The notes under the pieces: model-generated | The model's database searches: none | The model's input: the letters and a program-made list of their open reading frames with translations, nothing else | What the model was told of the DNA's origin: nothing | NCBI GenBank assembly: GCA_002286715.1 | Contig: NSJX01000011.1 | Location: forward strand, 256,106 to 320,105 | DNA from: Dentipellis sp. KUC8613 | Lineage: Eukaryota; Basidiomycota; Agaricomycetes; Russulales; Hericiaceae | Reading direction: 5' to 3' | DNA length: 64,000 nucleotides | Position numbers and translations under genes: made by a program | Shown here: positions 1 to 11,029 of the stretch, one piece after another | How the letters are laid out: every line of letters starts with the position of its first letter | Position numbering within the stretch: the stretch's first letter is position 1

Positions 1-267
1 CAAGATCCACCAGCGGCCGAGGCACTCTTCCAACGCATAGAGCAACCGGTCAGATTAAGGATCCGGGAAGAGGTCGCACCACTGTTAAAGGAGTTGCAAG
101 AGAACATCAACCAGACACTCTCGAAATGCATGCAAGAAGTGCAAGGGCCTCTGTTTGACAGGCTCTCTCAGAGTTTGCACGCTGCGAAGACGATCAGCGA
201 ATGGATAGAAAGGGATGGGCAAGGTGCACTTTCTACCATGCCGCCTCCGAATAACCCACATCGGTGA
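1..267 (+). CDS. C-terminal end of an unidentified protein (5' truncated by window)
   Basis: The window opens inside a reading frame that runs from base 1 to a TGA at 265-267, giving the last 88 residues of a protein. The stretch is helical and amphipathic (LLKELQENINQTLSKCMQEV), so a coiled coil or helical bundle is likely. The final residues are Pro/Asn-rich and probably disordered. I see no catalytic motif or recognisable domain and do not know the family. The rest of the gene lies upstream. The frame is believable because it is open, has coherent heptad-like spacing and is followed by AT-richer 3' flanking DNA. Confidence 0.55.
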   Translation, partial: QDPPAAEALFQRIEQPVRLRIREEVAPLLKELQENINQTLSKCMQEVQGPLFDRLSQSLHAAKTISEWIERDGQGALSTMPPPNNPHR

Positions 268-500
268 TGAAGTACGCTACTGTTACGCATCACGTCTACC
301 TTCATCTCCTACATTGACTTTGCGCCTGTATCCATAGTCCGTCTTCCGTTATTTACGTTCTTTATTGTCATACGCGTACATATGCACCACCTGTGACTTA
401 TTGTATCCTTCACTATCTGCTTCATCAACTATGTTAGCCCGAGGACGACCCATTTTTAGCGTGTACAGTATAGTATTAATATTCTGTCCGCGCAAAAAAG

Positions 501-605
501 TGGACCTTCCGAGAATCGAACTCGGGACCCTTGCATTAAGCCACGTGATGACCAGGTCAAGTTAACCTCATAAGTACAAAGCTCTACCGATTGAGCTAAA
601 GGTCC
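501..605 (-). tRNA. tRNA-Ile(UAU) with intron
   Basis: On the minus strand a full cloverleaf folds. The acceptor is GGACCTT/AAGGTCC with discriminator A, the D arm is GCTC/GAGC, the anticodon stem is TTGTA/TGCAA and the T arm is CCGAG-TTCGATT-CTCGG. The anticodon loop reads CT-TAT-GA, so the anticodon is UAU, which decodes the Ile codon AUA. An intron of about 32 nt sits at the canonical position after base 37. In yeast tRNA-Ile(UAU) also carries an intron, needed for pseudouridylation of the anticodon; the same role here is inference. It is one of two tandem copies. Confidence 0.93.
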
Positions 606-825
606 TACACTTCATCCATCGAAAGATGAGACCATACGCAGCTGTCCTAGACGCTCCCTCAGACGCGTGAAATAAGTGAAATATTCAAAATCGATTCATC
701 AGACCTGCGCAACGCACACTGGGTGGCTCAAGCGGTGCACAATTCCACCAAAATATTTTTGCAGCTGGGTGGCCTGCTTTGAGTTGCTTGCCATAGTTAC
801 CTACGATATGACGACGTCTAAAAAT

Positions 826-938
826 TGGACCCTCCGAGGATCGAACTCGGGACCGTTGCATTTGAAGTCACTAACGACCAGATAATACGTAATTTATCCC
901 TATAAGTACAAAGCTCTAACCGGCTGAGCTAAGGGTCC
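826..938 (-). tRNA. tRNA-Ile(UAU) with a different intron (second tandem copy)
   Basis: The minus strand folds as acceptor GGACCCT/AGGGTCC with discriminator A, D arm GCTC/GAGC, anticodon stem TTGTA/TGCAA, loop CT-TAT-AA and T arm CCGAG-TTCGATC-CTCGG. The anticodon is again UAU. The intron is about 39 nt and unlike the one in the copy at 501-605, while the mature parts are nearly the same apart from compensating acceptor changes. Both copies point the same way, 220 bp apart, so a local duplication followed by intron divergence is the simplest reading. Confidence 0.93.
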
Positions 939-1141
939 TGAGTGAAGGGGTCGCCGTCTGCGACACATAACCTAAGGTCGCCGACACAAAAGTGCTCCAA
1001 GCTGATTTTGAACGCTTCGAAGACTGCTGGTGTCTGATACAGGGCTCTAATAATATATGTTACAGTATACATCCATCGTATCCACGCTAATTGCAGAATG
1101 TCCCAGAAGAGAATAGACAAAAGAATTACTTGCAAGTTCGT

Positions 1142-2081
1142 CTACGCGCGATCGCATATGCGTGTCCCCTCTTCGACTCCTTTCGGGGAGAGATGAAGGA
1201 ACCGCGTCCCTACTCGCGCGGCTTGTTCTTCAGAGTGAGTGATCCACACGATAGCCTTCAGGCTAGATTCGGGTGACTTGATCTCCTGTAAGAGGGTGTT
1301 CTCGACAGTGATCGAACAGTCCGCATCGAGAGCCGATGTAGGTTCTAGGATAGAAGCGCATGAACAAACGGGTCGTGGCTCAATAGATAGATGAGCGTAC
1401 CGTCAAGAAGTAAGATCTCTGCAGTGTTCAACCCAAAGCCGATCGCTAAAGCGAGGCGCTGCGCCTCGCCTCCGCTGAGGGTGTTCCATGCACGGTCCCA
1501 TAGGTCTTCATCTATCCCCCAAGAGCTCGCGACATCTATAGCATGCTGCATATCGATCTTCCCTTGTTTCCGGCGCGCATGATAACCCGACAGTGTCTCG
1601 AGGAAGTCACGCGGTGTACTCGGAAGAAGGGAAGGGCGTTGGGGAACGTATTGCACGTGTGTTCGGTACGTCGGCACACCTGAGAAGACTGTTGGTCCAC
1701 GCCTTGACTTGTCTATGCCGAAGCTACAAGTATATTTAGAGCTTACCGTACTGCTTTGGAAGTCTACATGTCGTATTAAATGGATGATCTGTCATAGAAA
1801 TATAACAAAAAATGCAGTACCTGCCTCTGTACTCAACTGAGCCCTGGTAAAGATTCAGGTGAGCCAGGCATTTGAGAAGAGTTGTTTTGCTTGAATCCAG
1901 TCAGTATATCTGTCGGAGAACATATGTCCGTGAGAAAAGCATGTACTTACCCAGCGCCACTGCGAGCACGTAGCACGACAACATCTCCCTCGTGGACCGA
2001 GAAAGATACGTTGCTGAAGATCGGCCCGCCTTCTGGTCGCGAGCAAGACACGTTCTGAACTTCGAGCAAGGCTTTGTTCAT
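1142..2081 (-). CDS. Small stand-alone ABC ATPase, FetA (YbbL)/STAR1-like
   Basis: Five exons (2081-1951, 1889-1821, 1763-1747, 1679-1401, 1344-1142) join to 232 residues, the size of a lone nucleotide-binding domain. Walker A (GAGKTTLLK) forms across the first intron, then comes the Q-loop region with VPQRPSLLP. The ABC signature LSGGEAQR follows, then Walker B plus D-loop LLLDEPTSALD across the last intron, and a switch histidine in WITHSEE. There are no membrane segments, so it must pair with a separate permease. Size and the sequence around the Q-loop recall bacterial FetA/YbbL and plant STAR1, whose partners are FetB/ALS3-type proteins. No such permease is in this window. The start is the first ATG in frame; an upstream exon is possible. 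The third exon is only 17 nt. Confidence 0.82.
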
Positions 2082-2989
2082 CTGGAAATCCTGGGGGCTG
2101 TATGCGTCAGCTGGAAGGTGCTGAGCAGCCTCTTGTGTTCGAGGCCCCTCTTCGTTACTTCCCACGGTCACTCCCAGCGCTCTCCAAGTACTTCCGTCCG
2201 GGCCCGCCGCAACGCAAAAGTACGACGATCCCGCACGAGGTCAGCAAAATAGTCGAATTTAATGTTGTGCCCCCAAGTAGGAGCTGGATTGCTTGTTGTC
2301 GTTATGTTGTGCCGACAATCGCATAGGCACGGCTCTTACGGGCGGCGGAGATAAGCAAGGATCCCTGGCGACTCCTTTCTGACCAGGACGGGGTCAGGAG
2401 ACGATCTACGAGTCATAGCAGCATTGATATTACCGACAAAAAGGCTGGTAAGAAAGCATTTAAAATTCTGAGAAATTGTGCCAGAGACACATGCAGCTGT
2501 ATGTGATGGTGGTGGCAAGCTCGTAATATTTGTACGTACACAACGCCTCGAAACTCTTCGTGCATACGACTGCCGTTACCGTCTGCTTCGTCTCTCTACA
2601 CGACCGAATGCGACAGATCTGCGTACGTATGCACTGCGGATGCTATTTGGCTCCGTGGGAGGTGTATCCACCTGCTGCGTACACTTCATCAACATTCAGT
2701 AACGCTTGCGCCGGATGAGACACGCGGACTACAGGTTGGGCAATAAAGCTCGGAGGAGAGCTCGGACTTCGTAGAGGAGATCTTTTAGCCCTCCTGGCAC
2801 ATTAGCTGCGCTCGGACATCGTCGCCCATCGATCGCTAGCACCTATCGAGTTTCCAGAATATCGGTGAGTGTTATATACCGGCTCCTATGCTAGTGATCT
2901 CATGCTAGGATGTTTAGATCTGCAGCTACCGCCCAACCGATTAAAGTCACACCATCCGTCCTCTGGCGTCTTTTCTGCCATCTCTTCAT
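2082..2989. other. Divergent intergenic region between the ABC ATPase and the reductase gene
   Basis: About 0.9 kb separates two divergently transcribed genes. Only short, non-conserved open frames occur. A TATA-like TTATATA lies at 2872-2878, about 110 bp before the ATG of the reductase gene. I see no repeat or RNA gene here. It may hold an unrecognised 5' exon of the ABC ATPase. Confidence 0.4.
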
Positions 2990-5900
2990 ATGACGGCCAA
3001 TTTCCGCACCCTGCACGGAAAGGATTCAGCGACATTCGCATATCCCCCACTCGATGGCTCTCTGACTATTCCGGAACTTTACGAGTTCCATGCGGATCAT
3101 AGCCCTGAGCACCCACTCTTCGTTTACACGGACGAGAACGGCAAAGACGTCACTATCAATTACAGACATGCATGGGTTAGTATCAAGAGAGCATCGCAGA
3201 TTGTATGGGACCTCTCCCAACGTTCTCAAATAAACGCGCGTGAGGATAAGCGAGTTATCGGTATTCTAGCAACTGCAGGTACTGTCTGCACAATTACGCG
3301 TCTGACGCAATGTCATTTGAAGTATTGATCCGTACGTGTCTAGATACCGTCACATATGTCTCGCTATTCTTGGGCATTATGCGACTTGGCTTCGTGCCCT
3401 TCCTAATATCCGTCCGCAACTCACCCGCAGCTATTGCACACCTCGTGAAGAGCGAGGGTGTTCAAGATATTATTGTCAGCTCTGACACCTCCATGCACCA
3501 TCTCTATCATGAGGCGACGCAGCTGTTGGCACAAGATGGAACTACAGTCCGCATGCTGCCTATGGTAACGTTCGAAGATCTCTATGGCCCAAGAGAAGAA
3601 CAAGCGCAACAAGCGTCTGATTTCCCCCTGCGAAAACTGCAGCTTGATGAAGTAGCATTGATCATGCACTCGTCTGGTAAGGTGCTTGAGACATATCGAA
3701 GCGACGCGAGCCCTGACTGCTGTTCATCAGGATCTACTGCGTTCCCTAAGGCCGTCAAGATGACGCACAGAGCTTACCTGCAGTGGGGTAATTACGTTGG
3801 TAAGTACGATACCGAGTCGCCGAATGTACGTCTTCAGAGTTCTTACATGTGACTGCAAGCCTACGGTGAGGTCGATATGTGTGGACGCAGAATTTCCACC
3901 CAAGCTCTACCAATCTTCCGTAAGTACTGTCGTAGCGCTTCCCTACTCCCCTCTCACCAACGCCCGTTGGCAGACGCGCTGGGAATCAATATTGTTGCAT
4001 TTGCCGTACGTGTCTGAGACTGTCTCACCCTCACTTGACCCTGACTTCATGCAGTCGTGCTCGGGGATTGTGCTGGCATGCTACAGACCATCGCTACCGC
4101 CTGTAGTACCCACCGCTGAGAACTTGCTGGAATCAATCGTGTCGTTGCGATGCGATGTAGGCTTATGTGTCCCATTGTATGTCGAGGTAAATACGCGATA
4201 GGGACATTCCCTCGAGCGCACACTGAAGAACCGGTCTATAGATATGGGCTTGCAATCATCACAATGTCTCGATTCTGAAAAATTTGAAGGCTCTGGTCCG
4301 TGATCTTCGCTTAGTCCCTCGTTACTTACGAGCTCAGGGTTTGCCCAGATTTATGCTGGCGCTTCTCTAAACCAAGATACTGGCAACAAATTGGTGAGTG
4401 CTGGGGTGAATCTCATGCCCTTTTATGGATGGTACGTCCGGGAAAATATGGACTTGCGCTCACGATAAGTAACTCGATTGTCCTTCAGCACCGAGTCCGG
4501 CGGATTTGGAGTGATCATACCTGAGGAAAAGTCGGCGTTGGATACATGGGAGTATTTCACCTGCTCTCCGCACATAGAAACGAGGCTACTAGCTCAGGCC
4601 GGATTGGATGACATCTTTGAAATGGTCGTCGTAGTAGGTGCTACCCATACCTGATATTCGATCAACACTGATAGCTTGCAATCAAGGAATCGTCCATACA
4701 TACGCTAAACACATCCAACACCCTGATCAACGGGCGAAAGGCCTTCCGGACCAGCGATCTTGTGCAGCGTCACCCCACGCTTCCCAATCTCTGGAGAGTC
4801 TATGGGCGTGTCGATGACCAGATCGCACTTTCTACGGGCGAGAAGGTATGGGCATGCTTTCTCTATCGATGACATGCCTGACTTTCGTTTAGACCAACCC
4901 CAGCCCCCTTGGTACATTGCTCCGGTGCTGGGAAGTATATGTTTATTGACTGCCTCGCTTGCAGAGGCCATCATCACGCAAGATTCGCTTGTCCAGGCAG
5001 CGATCATGTTTGGACGAATGCGGTTCCAGAACGGCATCCTCATACAGCCTGCAAAGGGTCACGAGTTCGATCCACAAGATCACCTCAAACTCGAGGCGTT
5101 CCGAAACAAGATATGGTTAGAGGATCCCGCTGAGCCTTTCTTCTGGCTGAGATAACACTGCATACCTAGGCCCAGTATTGAGAAGGCTAATGAGTTCGCT
5201 CCATCCCACTCGAGAATATTCAAGGAAGTGAGTAACGACATACAACTAGTTGTATAGGACCTCACTGACCCATGTGCCGCAGATGATCCTTGTGACCCAC
5301 CCATCTAAACCTTTGGAATATACAGCTAAAGGCACTCCAAGGCGGCAGCATAGCTTGAAGCTTTACGGCCAAGAAATCAACGCCCTGTACGACGCAGTAG
5401 CAGAGGCGTCACAAACCGACCTCGTTCCTCCCTCTGTATGGACAGCCGATGCTACAGAGAAATTCGTGAGGACGGTAGTGGGCCGGGTCATGAAGGTGCC
5501 TGTCAACGAGGAGGATGACCTGTTCCAGTCAGGCTGTGATAGGTGCGATACTACTCTCAGGTAGTGCGAAGGCGCTAATACCCTTCTAGTTTGCAAGCCA
5601 CGTGGATCAGAAACAGCCTCTCTCGCGCCATTCGCGTGACCGCGAATGTCCCTCGACATCTCATCCCCTTCAACTTCGTCTACACTTACCCCAACATCAA
5701 GGCGCTTTCGCAGTTCATCCATCAATTATGCAACACCAAGATCGGGTACATGGATACAGAAGAGGAGGCCAGGGAGAAGATCCGCATCATGGAGGAGCTT
5801 GTTGAGAAGTACTCCTGTGACTTCCCGTCTCGACCTCCCTCGGCTTCTTCCAGCGATAGTGCAAACTCGGGCTCGGGGGAATATATCCTGCTGACAGGAA

Positions 5901-7223
5901 CAACGGGACGTTTTGGGTCTTGCCTCCTTGCGCAGCTGCTTGCTAGGCCAGATGTGTCGCGGATCTACGCGCTCAACCGTGGTCCGCAGGAGACCATCCG
6001 TGAGCGCCAGCATCGGTCTTTCGAGGAAATGGGACTCGAGCCCGACCTCCTCAACTCGCAGAAGGTAGTGCTTCTGGGGGGCTACGCCCCATCGGCGCAC
6101 CTTGGACTTCAGAAGGATTTGTACGAAGAGGTCTGTCTTTTGTTGGAGCTGGGTCTCCTTGCACTAATATATCCCGTCATTAGATCAGGACCTCTCTTAC
6201 AAGCATCATCATGAATGGTGAGCTCCTGAATATCGTATGCCTTGTATGAAACCTGGCTCACAGCCTGCTTGCACGTCTAGCATGGAGAGTCGACTTCAAT
6301 GTCTCCCTCCGATCAAACGAGCCCATTCTCGCAGGCGTCAGACACATCATCGACCTTGCACTATCTTCCCCTCACCCAACACTCCCACACATATTGTTCA
6401 CCAGTTCCATCTCCGTCGTACGAAGCAAGTACCCCAAACCCCTTCCTCCTACACGCGACTAACCTATCGCCGCAGACCTCCCGTCAGACTATCTCGCGCC
6501 CGAGCATCCATTGCCAAACGCCATCGTAGCACTCGGGAACGGCTACAGCGAGAGCAAGTGGGTGGCCGAGCAGATCCTCGAGCGCGCAGCGCGCGAGACG
6601 GGCCTGCCCGTCACGATCGTGCGCGTGGGACAGCTCAGCGGCGACTCAACACATGGGCACTGGAACGTCAAGGAGTGGGTGCCCGCGCTCGTGCGCGGCG
6701 GCCAAATTCTGGGATCTTTGCCCATGAGAAACGAGGTGCGGCTTCGGTTTCTCAGTAACCCAGCTTCATAGCAGTGCTGATCGTCATGCTCACTGCAATA
6801 CAGAGGGTAACATGGCTCCCGATCGACGTCGCCGCCACTGCGCTCCTCGACATGCTCCATTCGACAGAGCCCATACTGCACCTCGTCCATCCCCAGCCGA
6901 CGCACTGGGAGAGCATCTTCCGCCGAGTCTCGACAAGGCTAGGAGGCCTGCCGCTGATCCGGTACGGCGAATGGGTCGAGCGCCTGCGGGACGCGGCGTC
7001 GAAGGACATATACGCGACGGACGGCGAGTCCGACGACGCGCGTCCGAACCCGGCGGCGGTGCTCATGGAGTTCTTCGAGCGCGGCGAGTATGGCGAGGAC
7101 GTGCCGCTGGCGACGGAGAAGGCTGTCAAGGTGTCCAAGACACTGAGAGAGGCCAAGCCCATCGACGACGAGGATGTGGACCGGTTCATGGAGCATTGGA
7201 AGAAGCTTGGCTTTTTGGACTAA
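2990..7223 (+). CDS. Adenylate-forming reductase (adenylation - carrier - thioester reductase)
   Basis: Nineteen exons join to 1080 residues, the usual length for basidiomycete adenylate-forming reductases. Residues 1-560 are an AMP-binding domain: [10 protein letters not shown] is the phosphate loop, YGCTESGG the A5 motif and YGRVDDQI the A7/A8 region. A carrier domain follows with FQSGCDSLQ, the serine that takes phosphopantetheine, formed across an intron at 5543-5589. The C-terminal Rossmann-type reductase has TGTTGRFG for NADPH and the catalytic YSESK. Known relatives activate a carboxylic acid, load it on the carrier and release it as an aldehyde or alcohol. The substrate cannot be read here; aryl or amino acids are known for the class. 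One intron (6425-6475) starts with GC (GCAAGT). No other biosynthetic enzyme is adjacent. Confidence 0.93.
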
Positions 7224-7541
7224 TCATGTTGTTCATCTACTGTTTCAACGTGTTTGAATATGCTGTATTGTAAGAACAACAACAACGACAATGCCGAACT
7301 ACTTATTGCATGGACACGGAGACTCGCTTCGGGTTGAGACAGCGGAGAATGTCGGAATGATCACAAGGGGTCCACGAGGGCAATATGGCGTGCACAGCGC
7401 ACTTGCATTTTATGTATTGAGCGGTACCGAATGTATTAATGCCAATGTTCTATAGGCAGGTCTGCAAAGCAAAGCATACCCTCGTAAGGCGTGACTCCAT
7501 AATATAACAAAATGGTAGATCAGCAACAAGCTGCGTCAAGG
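7224..7541. other. Convergent 3' intergenic region
   Basis: This is the short shared 3' region of the reductase gene (+) and TOM40 (-). It is moderately AT-rich, as expected for untranslated ends. I see no coding or repeat signal. Confidence 0.5.
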
Positions 7542-8850
7542 TCATGGGTAGCCGGGCGGCGGCGGCATCACCATACCCATCTCCTCGGGCGTCAAGCTCG
7601 TGCTCTCGATCATCACACCTACGCCGACCTTGGCAGCGTTCTAAGGAAAAAGGTCGGATGAGCATTAGGACGGGAAAAAGAGGAGGAAGGCGCGTACCTT
7701 GAAGTGATCGATCTCACCCGAAACCGTGAACACGAAGGACGGCGCGAAGCGCTGCTCGAGAAGAGCAGCCACCTTGCCCTGGGAGTCGACCTGCGCCCGG
7801 AACGTCGACATGCGGAGGTCCCATTTCGCGCCCAACGTAGCGACGGCGTCTCTCCGCATCGGGCCGTTGAGAACCATCAGGTCCGCAGCAACATCGACCT
7901 TGTCGCTGAGCTTCTGCCAGTACGTCGCCTGCAGACCGCCAATGGGCTGGATGTGCGCGGACGCAATCCAGTCCTTGTTCGAGCCGGTGTATTTCGCGAG
8001 ATACGAGGTCGACAGGTCCGACATATCTGCTTGGCGCTGGTACACGGACTCGAAGCCAAGAGCGAGGTTCGAGGTGATGGACTGGAGGTAGCTGCCGATG
8101 TAGATGCCGCTGCCGTCAGTGGGCGAGGGGTTGACGGCCTTGACGTTCAGGCTGTAATCCTGGCCCTGGTAGTCCTCCTCCACTTGGATCATGTTGTGGC
8201 CGACTTGTTGAGACAGCTGCGCATATTGAGTCAGCACAAACACGACTATGCCAGGCAGCAACATCGTAGCACTTACAGAGCCCTGGACCTTCGTGGAGTG
8301 GGTGGGAGACCAGCCCTGGTTGAACCGGCCATTGAGGTTGCCTTCGTGGTCAACGCTTCCTTGCATGAAGACCTGAGGCGCCCGTGTTAGTCCGAATGCG
8401 GGTAATAATATAAGCTACACGTACGTTCTGGTTGGCAAAGACGGCGCCGAACGAGTACGACGGCGGTGCAGTCTGCGAAGCCAGCGAGAAGGAGTGGGTG
8501 ACCTGGAACGCGGGATCGAGCGACAGCCCCTTCATGAGGTCCGCCCGGGCACCATCGAAGAAGAAGTTCGTCAGATGGGTGTCTGCCGTGCCAGCGCATC
8601 ATCGCCATGGTCAGTGTCTGTATACACGGCGAACGCGGGGGAAACGAGGCGCACTTTTGACCTCTTTCCCGAGACCCTCTACCGTGCCCGGGTTGGGGAG
8701 CCCGAGCGATGTTCGCCAGTCTGCGAAGCGGCGGTAGACGTTGGCGAGGGGCGACAAAGGCGCGAAGCCGGAGGATTTTGAGGACGAGGGCACCGACGGC
8801 GCCACGAGGGCGTCGGGGAAGGGGCCCTTTTCTGGAGCGAGGGAGGCCAT
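7542..8850 (-). CDS. TOM40: Mitochondrial import receptor subunit Tom40
   Basis: Five exons (8850-8655, 8582-8425, 8372-8277, 8216-7698, 7640-7542) give 355 residues, typical for fungal Tom40. Tom40 is the beta-barrel pore of the TOM complex in the outer mitochondrial membrane and imports nearly all nuclear-encoded mitochondrial proteins. Family-typical segments are LPNPGTVE near residue 50, THLTNFFFDGARADL, the barrel strands through QGWSPTHSTKVQG, and the late DLRMSTFRAQVDSQGKVAALL. The C-terminal strand KVGVGVMIES fits a beta-signal and is followed by a Pro-rich end (MPPPPGYP). The ATG at 8850 opens a short Pro/Ser-rich N-terminus as in other fungi. Family confidence is high. Confidence 0.95.
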
Positions 8851-9396
8851 GGTGGGTGGGACGGGGGAGAGAGACGAGTGACGCCGCCGCGAGAAGCTGG
8901 ACGGACGCGTCCGAACGCTGCCTTCTGAAAATATCAAAGTCCGCACAAACAACCGCAAAGTGCGCATGCCGCGTTGCCCCTCGCTTGCAATTGCTCACTC
9001 TGATGTCTTTGCACACAACTTTCTTCCGATCCATGCATAGATATATAGCAAAATATTCTAACACTACCACAGTACCCGTCAGTCGTAAGCAAGCCGTAAC
9101 CGTATCAATATCCGTCACTCATCGTCAGGGTTCGTAAGAGTCAGGAGGAAGGGGGGAATCCAGGTATCGCCGGATGAGGGTAAGTAGAGAGGAACAACGG
9201 TACTGAAAGTGCAGGTCGGGGCTTGGCAGCGGAAAAGTAGACAAATACCAGGGGCCGCGCAGAGAAGAGCAAGAAGTAAAGCAACGGCAGGAGCAGAAGG
9301 AAAAGGAGTAGGTAAATAGAAGCAAGAATAGACGTCATTTTCGTGTCAAAGTACAACCACACCACACAATAGTCATCACATCGCCGTCCTCACAAC
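8851..9396. other. Intergenic region upstream of TOM40
   Basis: This half-kilobase holds the TOM40 promoter and the 3' flank of the minus-strand gene at 9397-9981. On the minus strand, 9365-9260 could encode a very hydrophobic peptide (IYLLLFLLLLPLLYFLLF), but it has no supported splice link. I treat it as non-coding. Confidence 0.35.
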
Positions 9397-9981
9397 TTAC
9401 CACCCGCCACCGAGCCAGCGGTCCTGGGGCCTGTAAGCAGCCGGCGGTGGAGGTGGAGGCGCGCGACGGATCTTCCTACGCCTGGGAGGCTCGGGTATCT
9501 CTTCCTCTTCCTCCTCTTCGATAGGTTCCTCGTGTATGATCTCTTCACGCTCCTCCACAAGAACCTCGACCGAGGTAGTCCTGGGGAGGGTGGAAGTGAA
9601 CGAGGAAGTAACCGGCGAGGGGGTAGGAGATGCAGCACGCCGAGTGTTGGCAGGCGGGGGGATAGACAAGGTCTCGATCGGGGTTTGCGTCTCAATCTGA
9701 ACATGGGTAACGGTACGGGTGGCAGTCGCGATTTCGGTTTCCGTGAGGACTAAAGGTGGTAATTCCTGCAAAGGAAACAGCACGCGAAGGTCAGCACAAA
9801 TTCATGAAAGCGTGGGAGGGAATGTAATCTGAGCATCGGTCTGCAACGCCGCGGACCACAAGAACGTGCCAAAGGAGGCAACCAGAAACCCAATATCTCC
9901 TCTAACACGAGCGTCACTGTCACGGCGTGCTCGAGGGGCAGGCAGATCACCCGCCGGCGCGTTCATGGAGGAACGGCACAT
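9397..9981 (-). CDS. Unidentified low-complexity protein with acidic then Pro/Arg-rich tail
   Basis: The reliable part is a coding block from about 9768 down to the stop at 9397, preceded by a good acceptor (tttcctttgcag). It reads as Thr/Glu-rich, then an acidic run (EEPIEEEEEEEIPEPP), then RRRKIRR, a proline run and a GGGW end. Upstream, from an ATG at 9981 or 9966, a short frame contains the hydrophobic GFLVASFGTFLWSAAL, which could be a membrane segment. I could not find an in-frame GT donor joining the two, so the 5' structure is unresolved. The last codons overlap GGTAAGT, so the stop might instead be a splice site. I know no family. Its tail resembles that of the neighbour at 10228-11029. 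Confidence 0.45.
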
Positions 9982-10227
9982 CACGTGTGGGACGCGTCGC
10001 GTCGCCCGATACGATGATCGACAATCTGCTTCCGTCTCATGAAACGTGTCGTGGCAGGCCGGTGCTCAGACTACAGAGGACAAGGGGGACAAGAAGAGAA
10101 GAAAAACCGTTGTCCCCCAAGCCCGGACGAAGGAGGGGGGGAGGGGTGATGACAGCAGAGACGCAAACTGACTCAAAATAAAATGGAAAGAAGCAAGAAA
10201 AGTGGCGGATCGGAAACCCCCTTCGTC

Positions 10228-11029
10228 TCAGAGCTCGGAACGGCGGTGGGGAGGCGGCGGTACCTTGTTGGGTCTACGCTTCGGAGGAATCGGGGCTCCA
10301 ACAGGTTCGTACACGTATTCTTCTTCGACTTGAGGCTCATTGCCAAGAGCACTATAAAAAGAAAGCCGTTAAGTCCGTTATCCAAACACGGGGTTGAATA
10401 ACAGATACATACACGAGCTGCTCCATGATCCAGGCTTCCCGCCTAGACGCGTCGTGTTCTCTACGGTTGACTGTCTCTTCGCGACGGCTGATCTCACGTT
10501 CGCGCTCGGCGATCTTGAGCTCGCGGTCAAGGATGTCATCGAAACGAACGTTGCCCTCCTTCCACCATCCAGGCGGGGTGAGTGCCTCCTCCTTCACGAC
10601 CTCCTTGATGACCGTCTGTGCCGGAGGGGGGTCGTAGGTCGCCTGCGCGAGCACGGGGCACGGAGGGCAAGGAGTGGGAGGGGAGTTGATGACGCCGCCA
10701 GGGGCGCCAGCGAGGATCTCGGCCTCACGACGTGCAACCTCTGCCTCGCGCTGAGCGACGTTGCTCTCGCGAGCGATGAGCGCGCCCGAACGCTTGGGCG
10801 TGAGGTAGTTCCAAACACCGGTGGCATTGGGGTCGGCAGGGGTTCCGCTGGCGCTTTGGCTGGGGAGAGAGAGCATGACCGCGAGGACCGCGAGGATGAG
10901 GGAGAGCACGAGGAGGAGGGTGGTGGATGAAATCGTTCTATGGTGATGGTGGGAGGAGCGACCAGAGCGATGCGAGTCATGCTCGCGTTCGCCGCGCTCG
11001 CGGTGATGTGATGATGAGGGTTGGGCCAT
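10228..11029 (-). CDS. Single-pass membrane protein with Arg/Glu coiled coil, function unknown
   Basis: Two exons (11029-10413, 10351-10228), joined by a GTATGT...TAG intron, give 246 residues. The first 35 residues are rich in His, Arg and Ser, followed by one membrane segment (TLLLVLSLILAVLAVML). A charged helical region has repeating REAEVARREAEI and REREISRREETVNRRE units, which predicts a coiled coil. Between them lies a Pro/Cys stretch (PPTPCPPCP). The end is acidic (EPQVEEEYVYEP), then PPKRRPNK and PPPPH. The layout suggests a tail anchored in an internal membrane with a dimerising domain, but I know no family. Confidence 0.7.
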
